Source: JAFDVL01 sp043736395
Lineage (GTDB): Bacteria > Acidobacteriota > Blastocatellia > RBC074
Length of the DNA stretch: 10,077 nt
Reading direction: 5' to 3'
Assembly (NCBI GenBank): GCA_043736395.1
Contig: JAYTCQ010000124.1
Span: forward strand, 1 to 10,077
Part shown: in pieces, positions 6,596 through 10,077 of the stretch
How the letters are laid out: every line of letters starts with the position of its first letter
How positions within the stretch are numbered: position 1 is the first letter of the stretch
The notes under the pieces: model-generated
What the model was told of the DNA's origin: nothing
Seen by the model: the letters and a program-made list of their open reading frames with translations, nothing else
Database searches by the model: none
Position numbers and translations under genes: made by a program

Positions 6596-8085
6596 ACTTG
6601 TTTCGTATCGGTTTTTGAAGGTGGCAGATGAAGGTAAAATGTGGCGCCGCCTGTCGGATTATTTTCGGCTTCGATGCGTCCGCCATGTTCTTCCATGATT
6701 CGACTGGTGACAGCCAGTCCAAGCCCGGTGCCTTGTCCAACTTCTTTGGTCGTATAAAACGGATCAAAGATATGGTCTAAATGTTCGGCTGGAATGCCCG
6801 TGCCGGTGTCTGAAATTTTAATGAAATGCGGTTGTGATTCATTCCCTTTAAAACATTCTATCGTCAGGGTTCCACCCGCTGGCATCGCCTGAATGGCATT
6901 TTGGCAAACATTCAAAAGAGCCTGTAAAATCAGCCCCGCATCAACTTTAATAATAATTTCGGATGGACAATTCGTCGTAATTTTCACATCGCAGGCAGCA
7001 GCGTTAACTTCCACTGCGTCAATAGATTCACGAACCAGCTCCCTGATTTTGACAGGCTTGAGTTGCAAATGATACGGACGCGACAAATTGAGTAATTGCT
7101 TCACAATGCGCGTGATACGTTCGGCCTGCGTACGAATAATGGTCAAATTGCGCTGACGCATTTCCAGACCATTATCGTTGCGATCTAACAATTGCTTGGC
7201 ACGTCCGTCAATAACCTGAAGCGGTGCGCCCATTTCGTGCGCGACACCGGCAGCCAATCTGCCGATGGCCGCCAATTGTTCACTATGGCGCAATTTTTGC
7301 ACTAAGGCGATGCGTTCTTCGGCTTCACGAGCCAGCGCCTTACGCTGTTCGCCCAGCCGGTCTGCCATCTGGTTGAACTCATTCGCAAGCTGTAAAAATT
7401 CACCGCTGCTGCGCTTAACTGTCACACGATGAGATAAATTCCCGGCTCCGATGGCAATGGCTCCGTCCAGCAATAATTTAATAGGACGCGACAAGCTAAA
7501 ATGTAACACCAGGGAAACAACAATTAAGATTGCTATCGAAATGCCGAGCGCTGTCCAGGCAATATTTTTTTGTTCACTAATGACCTCAGAACGAATAAAT
7601 GAAATTGGTTGGGCAATCGCAATCGCTCCCACTACGCTCTCGCCATTTTTGATGGGAGCAATCACCGAAAACACATCTTCTCCATTAATTTGTCGGATAA
7701 TTTCGGCGGGTTGCGCAGACGATAAGACCTGTTTGACCGCCTCATAATATCCTACCTCAAGAGTACTGAGACGACGCGAAACAATTTCGACCTGCCCGGT
7801 TTTATTGAAGAGAATGGCTCCATAAATGCTGGTATTTTCGCTCAGACGATTGATCAACCGCTGCGCATCAATGGTTCGTCCCGTCAGGTAATCTTCTTCA
7901 AGTGCCAAACGCAAGGTTGTCACATGCGCACGAATTTCATCCTGAGCTGCTGTTCTCAAATTGGTTTCTAATTGGCGCAAGATAAAAAATGTAGCAATAA
8001 TTAAAACTGCATTCACGCTCAAAGCTAAAAGAATAATCAGTCGCGAGCTAATTTTCATCGAATATTGGTTCACCTCTTGCAACAT
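6592..8085 (-). CDS. Membrane sensor histidine kinase, partner of the downstream regulator
   Basis: A 497-residue inner-membrane kinase. Transmembrane helix 1 is about 15-37. A periplasmic sensor of about 135 residues (38-172) shows Cache/PAS-like alternation (GAILFNKTGQVE, then SVVGAIAIAQP) and probably binds a small ligand, identity unknown. Transmembrane helix 2 is about 175-197, a HAMP linker 198-250, and a coiled stretch leads to the H-box with phospho-acceptor His283 (AHEMGAPL). The ATPase domain shows an N-box with Asn392 and Asn396, a G1 box DTGTG at 426-430, FDPFYTTK at 440-447, and a G2 box GTGLGL at 452-457. The ATG at 8085 is chosen because AGGAG lies four bases upstream; Met10 (8058) is possible if transcription starts inside the gene's leader. 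It forms an operon with the NtrC-type regulator, whose start it overlaps. Confidence 0.93.
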   Translation of the reverse strand: MLQEVNQYSMKISSRLIILLALSVNAVLIIATFFILRQLETNLRTAAQDEIRAHVTTLRLALEEDYLTGRTIDAQRLINRLSENTSIYGAILFNKTGQVEIVSRRLSTLEVGYYEAVKQVLSSAQPAEIIRQINGEDVFSVIAPIKNGESVVGAIAIAQPISFIRSEVISEQKNIAWTALGISIAILIVVSLVLHFSLSRPIKLLLDGAIAIGAGNLSHRVTVKRSSGEFLQLANEFNQMADRLGEQRKALAREAEERIALVQKLRHSEQLAAIGRLAAGVAHEMGAPLQVIDGRAKQLLDRNDNGLEMRQRNLTIIRTQAERITRIVKQLLNLSRPYHLQLKPVKIRELVRESIDAVEVNAAACDVKITTNCPSEIIIKVDAGLILQALLNVCQNAIQAMPAGGTLTIECFKGNESQPHFIKISDTGTGIPAEHLDHIFDPFYTTKEVGQGTGLGLAVTSRIMEEHGGRIEAENNPTGGATFYLHLPPSKTDTKQV

Positions 8086-8100
8086 AATTCTCCTGGGTAT

Positions 8101-8116
8101 AGCGAATTATATGCCA
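8101..8116 (-). promoter_or_regulatory. Kinase-side promoter: TATAAT box overlapping a -24/-12-like element
   Basis: On the minus strand the sequence is TGGCATATAATTCGCT. As a sigma-54 element it has GG and GC at the correct 10-base spacing and differs from TGGCACRNNNNTTGCW at two positions, but its start point near 8090 would remove the AGGAG of the chosen kinase start. As a sigma-70 element the inner TATAAT (8106-8111) would start near 8099 and give a 13-14-nt leader that keeps the Shine-Dalgarno; no good -35 is visible. I cannot decide between the two. Confidence 0.4.
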
Positions 8117-8195
8117 CATAATTTTCCGCCGATAATTGGCTTGACGATAATGGATGATAACAGCGAACTCAACCTTCTTTCTTAAATCCTTCTCA

Positions 8196-8219
8196 TTTTA
8201 ATGCGTTTTTTAATGCGTT
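8196..8219. repeat. Perfect 12-bp tandem direct repeat
   Basis: TTTTAATGCGTT occurs twice back to back (8196-8207, 8208-8219), immediately left of the dyad at 8217-8252. It may be a pair of protein-binding sites about one helical turn apart, or slippage in AT-rich DNA. Confidence 0.6.
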
Positions 8220-8252
8220 GCTTGCTGGGACAAATTATCCCAGTCAAGCGAC
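8217..8252. promoter_or_regulatory. Dyad, candidate enhancer-binding site for the NtrC-type regulator
   Basis: CTGGGA (8225-8230) and TCCCAG (8238-8243) form a perfect dyad around a 7-nt centre. Outer arms 8217-8224 and 8245-8252 extend it past a single unpaired T8244, with one G-T pair if read as RNA. The centre (8234) is about 108 bp upstream of the predicted sigma-54 start at 8342, the usual range for an NtrC-family upstream activating site. No gene lies on the + strand before it that would need a terminator, which favours a DNA-binding role. Confidence 0.45.
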
Positions 8253-8301
8253 ATTTTATCTCGAAAAAAATTGTCAATATTATGTCTAATGTAACATTTT
8301 C

Positions 8302-8320
8302 AGCCATTTAGCGAATGGCT
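8302..8320. repeat. Inverted repeat AGCCATT-N5-AATGGCT overlapping the -24 box
   Basis: Seven perfectly matched bases on each side of TAGCG. The right arm contains the TGGC of the carbonic anhydrase -24 element, so a protein bound here could block or compete with sigma-54 polymerase. Confidence 0.45.
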
Positions 8321-8331
8321 TGCCAATTGCA
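8316..8331 (+). promoter_or_regulatory. Sigma-54 (-24/-12) promoter facing the carbonic anhydrase gene
   Basis: TGGCTTGCCAATTGCA matches the sigma-54 consensus TGGCACRNNNNTTGCW at every defined base except positions 5 and 6. GG (8317-8318) and GC (8329-8330) have the required 10-base spacing. The predicted start is near 8342, giving a leader of about 89 nt. The neighbouring divergent gene pair encodes exactly the activator class such a promoter needs. No convincing sigma-70 promoter lies between here and the ATG. Confidence 0.6.
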
Positions 8332-8430
8332 CCTCATTAACCTGAAAGCTGTTGTGCATTGAGCCAATAGTTTGACGCAATCGTTTATACATAAAGTTAT
8401 TTATCAAAATGTCTGGGAGGACAATTCATC

Positions 8431-9126
8431 ATGGAAAAACTTGTACGCGGAATTCATCATTTTCAAACGACCACATTTAATGCGAATCGTGAGTTGTTCG
8501 CGCAATTATCATTAGGACAGGAACCGGAAACGTTAATGATTACCTGTTCTGATTCACGCATCGTGCCGGATTTATTATTACAAACACAGCCCGGCGAATT
8601 ATTTATGCTGCGCAATGCTGGCAATTTGGTTCCGCCGTATGGCGCTTCCAGTGGTGGCGAAGGCGGCACGATTGAGTACGCTGTGGCTGCGCTCAAGGTT
8701 AAGCACATAATTGTCATGGGGCATACACATTGCGGAGCGATGAAAGGTTTACTCAACCCTCAAGATTTGGAGGGACTACCATTAGTTTCAAGTTGGCTCA
8801 AACACGCTGAAGCCACCAAACGCATCGTCGAGGAAAATTACAGCGAATTCACCGACAAAGATTTAATGAACGCTACGATCAAGGAAAATGTTCTGATGCA
8901 ACTCGACCATTTGCGGACGTATCCGGCAGTAGCAGCACGCTTAGCAAAAGGCGATTTGACGTTGCACGGCTGGGTGTATCACATCGAAACCGGGCAAATT
9001 CTGACCTTCGATCCGGCGCAGTCTCGTTTTGTTCCGATGCAGAATGAATTGGTTGCGGTCACTTCGCAACGCCTCAGCAAGCAAGGTGCTGAGGAAGCTC
9101 CTTTTCAAAAGACAGCGGCGGCGTAA
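8431..9126 (+). CDS. Beta-class carbonic anhydrase
   Basis: A 231-residue cytoplasmic zinc enzyme that interconverts CO2 and bicarbonate. The zinc ligands are plain: Cys39 with the Asp41-Arg43 dyad (CSDSR, 39-43), and His98 with Cys101 (HTHCG, 98-102). Other family marks are RNAGN at 61-65, GGTIEYAV at 78-85, and the near C-terminal LHGWVYHIETGQI region at 178-190. The length is normal for the bacterial plant-type subclass, with a short variable tail after about 205. ATG 8431 follows GGGAGG by ten bases. The gene is divergent from the sensor kinase/sigma-54 regulator operon and lies behind a -24/-12 promoter, so expression may answer to that system's signal. No bicarbonate transporter or carboxylase is nearby, so the role is probably supplying bicarbonate or balancing pH rather than autotrophy; that is inference. 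Confidence 0.95.
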   Translation: MEKLVRGIHHFQTTTFNANRELFAQLSLGQEPETLMITCSDSRIVPDLLLQTQPGELFMLRNAGNLVPPYGASSGGEGGTIEYAVAALKVKHIIVMGHTHCGAMKGLLNPQDLEGLPLVSSWLKHAEATKRIVEENYSEFTDKDLMNATIKENVLMQLDHLRTYPAVAARLAKGDLTLHGWVYHIETGQILTFDPAQSRFVPMQNELVAVTSQRLSKQGAEEAPFQKTAAA

Positions 9127-9216
9127 CTAATTATTTTTAGGGAGAAGTATCATTTTTTACCGGGCTGGAGGAACAGAAAATTCGTAATGCGCGTTTGCGG
9201 AATGTCTCTCAATTTG

Positions 9217-9225
9217 TGGTATGAT
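9217..9225 (+). promoter_or_regulatory. Extended -10 promoter for the BI-1 family gene
   Basis: TGGTATGAT has the extended TGn motif and a near-consensus -10 (TATGAT, 9220-9225). A weak TTGCGG lies at 9195-9200 with a long 19-bp spacer, which an extended -10 can tolerate. The start would be near 9232, and AGGAG at 9268-9272 lies nine bases before the ATG. The gene therefore need not depend on the carbonic anhydrase transcript. Confidence 0.5.
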
Positions 9226-9281
9226 TTCTCTGTCGTGATTTCCACTTCGCTCAAAAACAACAACAAAAGGAGACAGAGGGT

Positions 9282-9980
9282 ATGAACTTTGAAGTAAATT
9301 CAAATCCAGCAATTCAGGCCGCAGAATCAGATCGTGTAGCTTTTATCAAGCGGACGTATCTACATCTGGCAGGTGCGATTCTGGCATTCGTCGTGCTGGA
9401 GGCATTGATTCAAATGTCAGGGATCGCCGCTGTGCTGACCAGTTTTATGGTTGGACGCTGGAGCTGGTTGATTGTGCTGGCCGCGTTTATGGGTGTCTCG
9501 CATCTGGCGACAAGCTGGGCAAGTTCTGATTCTTCATCTCAAGGCAAGCAGTATCTGGGATTAGGACTTTATGTTGTAGCAGAGGCAATTATCTTTGCGC
9601 CGTTATTGTTGATCGCTTCGATGATGACTTCGGCAAACGTGATTCCGACGGCAGGAATTTTATCGTTATTTCTTTTTTCAGGTTTGACTGCTTCGGTGTT
9701 TATCTCGAAAAAAGATTTATCGTGGATGGGAAGAATTCTAACGATTGGCGGATTTATCGCCCTGGGAGTGATTGTCGCCAGCGCTTTGTTTGGATTTAAT
9801 TTAGGAATGCTTTTTTCACTCGTGATGATCGTGTTTGCGGCAGGTTCAATTATGTATCAAACCTCAAACGTGATGCATCATTACCAGACTAACCAACACG
9901 TCGCGGCTTCGCTGGCGTTGTTTGCTTCCGTGGCTTTGCTGTTCTGGTATTTGGTGAGATTGCTTTCTTCACGCGACTAA
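9282..9980 (+). CDS. BI-1/YccA/YetJ family seven-helix membrane protein
   Basis: A 232-residue integral membrane protein of the Bax inhibitor-1 (TMBIM, UPF0005) family. Hydrophobic segments lie at about 27-47, 60-80, 91-112, 122-142, 150-170, 173-193 and 206-226, after a 25-residue soluble start. The end, with LALF...LLFWYLVRLL at 211-228, matches the typical helix-7 pattern LYLDIINLFLYLLRLL. The best-studied bacterial member, Bacillus YetJ, is a pH-gated calcium leak channel with a di-aspartyl sensor. By motif alignment those two aspartates are replaced here by Gln193 (IMYQTSN, usually LYDTQ) and Ser216, so calcium leak by that mechanism is doubtful. Other members are linked to membrane protease control (YccA with FtsH). 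The start follows AGGAG at 9268-9272, and an extended -10 promoter precedes it. The family call is firm; the function is not. Confidence 0.9.
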   Translation: MNFEVNSNPAIQAAESDRVAFIKRTYLHLAGAILAFVVLEALIQMSGIAAVLTSFMVGRWSWLIVLAAFMGVSHLATSWASSDSSSQGKQYLGLGLYVVAEAIIFAPLLLIASMMTSANVIPTAGILSLFLFSGLTASVFISKKDLSWMGRILTIGGFIALGVIVASALFGFNLGMLFSLVMIVFAAGSIMYQTSNVMHHYQTNQHVAASLALFASVALLFWYLVRLLSSRD

Positions 9981-10077
9981 TAAGCACCTTAACATAAGTT
10001 TTGAGGTCTAATGAGTGTCGCAGAGCCTGTTTTTATCGTACTGAGAAAATTCTTTATACCGTAGAATTTATGTTCAG
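9981..10077 (+). other. Downstream tail with a possible 17-codon ORF
   Basis: No terminator hairpin is clear after the BI-1 gene. An ATG at 10011 preceded by GAGG opens a 17-residue frame (MSVAEPVFIVLRKFFIP, stop at 10062-10064). Such a frame can arise by chance, so I treat it only as a candidate small peptide or leader of the next gene. Confidence 0.12.

Larger units (their letters stand above)
8086..8430. other. Divergent intergenic regulatory region (345 bp)
   Basis: This AT-rich gap separates the kinase operon (leftward) from the carbonic anhydrase gene (rightward) and codes no protein I would support. It holds two -24/-12-like elements, a perfect 12-bp tandem repeat, a dyad with CTGGGA/TCCCAG arms and a second inverted repeat; each has its own entry. 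The remaining stretch 8342-8430 is the predicted carbonic anhydrase leader and ends with GGGAGG at 8415-8420, ten bases from the ATG. Confidence 0.8.

Noticed and set aside
8217..8252. Dyad as a rho-independent terminator
   Set aside because: No gene on either strand ends there and the following T-run is short and interrupted.
8255..8276. Minus-strand TTGACA with TAAAAT as a kinase promoter
   Set aside because: The spacer is only 13 bp, too short for sigma-70, and the leader would be long.
8372..8400. TTGACG at 8372-8377 as a sigma-70 -35 box for the carbonic anhydrase
   Set aside because: No -10-like hexamer is found at 16-18 bp; the nearest AT-rich candidates are at spacers of 8, 14 or 20.
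1..10077. tRNA, rRNA, riboswitch, CRISPR array, toxin-antitoxin or phage defence genes
   Set aside because: Nothing recognisable was seen by eye; I cannot exclude small RNAs without a covariance search.

Overview
The window looks like ordinary bacterial chromosome at roughly 50% GC, with Shine-Dalgarno-led genes, one UUG start and two long intergenic hairpins. Gene content (GltD/PyrK-type oxidoreductase, NtrC-type two-component pair, beta-carbonic anhydrase, BI-1 family membrane protein, secreted Asn/Gly-rich repeat protein) fits a Gram-negative soil or sediment organism. Acidobacteriota (Blastocatellia-like) is my guess from general style; no single feature proves it.

Layout. 1-137 (-): start of a probable IS66-like transposase cut by the window edge. 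234-292: promoter and ribosome binding site leading to a UUG start. 290-3823 (+): a 1177-residue iron-sulfur flavoprotein that joins a GltD/NfnB-like half to a PyrK/NfnA-like half. 3822-3931: a 31-bp-arm hairpin that begins inside the stop codon and ends in a T-run. 4022-5116 (+): an exported protein made of three gapless 91-residue repeats. 5125-5219: a second long hairpin, between convergent genes. 8085 down to 5225 (-): a membrane histidine kinase and a sigma-54-dependent response regulator, overlapping by ATGA. 8086-8430: a regulatory region between divergent genes. 8431-9126 (+): beta-carbonic anhydrase. 9282-9980 (+): BI-1/YetJ-type seven-helix membrane protein.

How the genes may work together. 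The best-supported link is between the two-component system and the carbonic anhydrase. The regulator is of the class that activates only sigma-54 promoters. The divergent intergenic region holds a good -24/-12 match facing the carbonic anhydrase (8316-8331), a dyad centred about 108 bp upstream of its predicted start, and a second -24/-12-like match facing the kinase. I infer a local circuit in which the kinase senses an unknown signal and its regulator switches on carbonic anhydrase and possibly its own operon. The oxidoreductase, the repeat protein and the BI-1 protein look like separate transcription units.

The most novel-looking items are the fused Nfn-like oxidoreductase, the 3 x 91 repeat protein, the sigma-54 carbonic anhydrase circuit, and a BI-1 protein that lacks both aspartates of the known pH-sensing pair.
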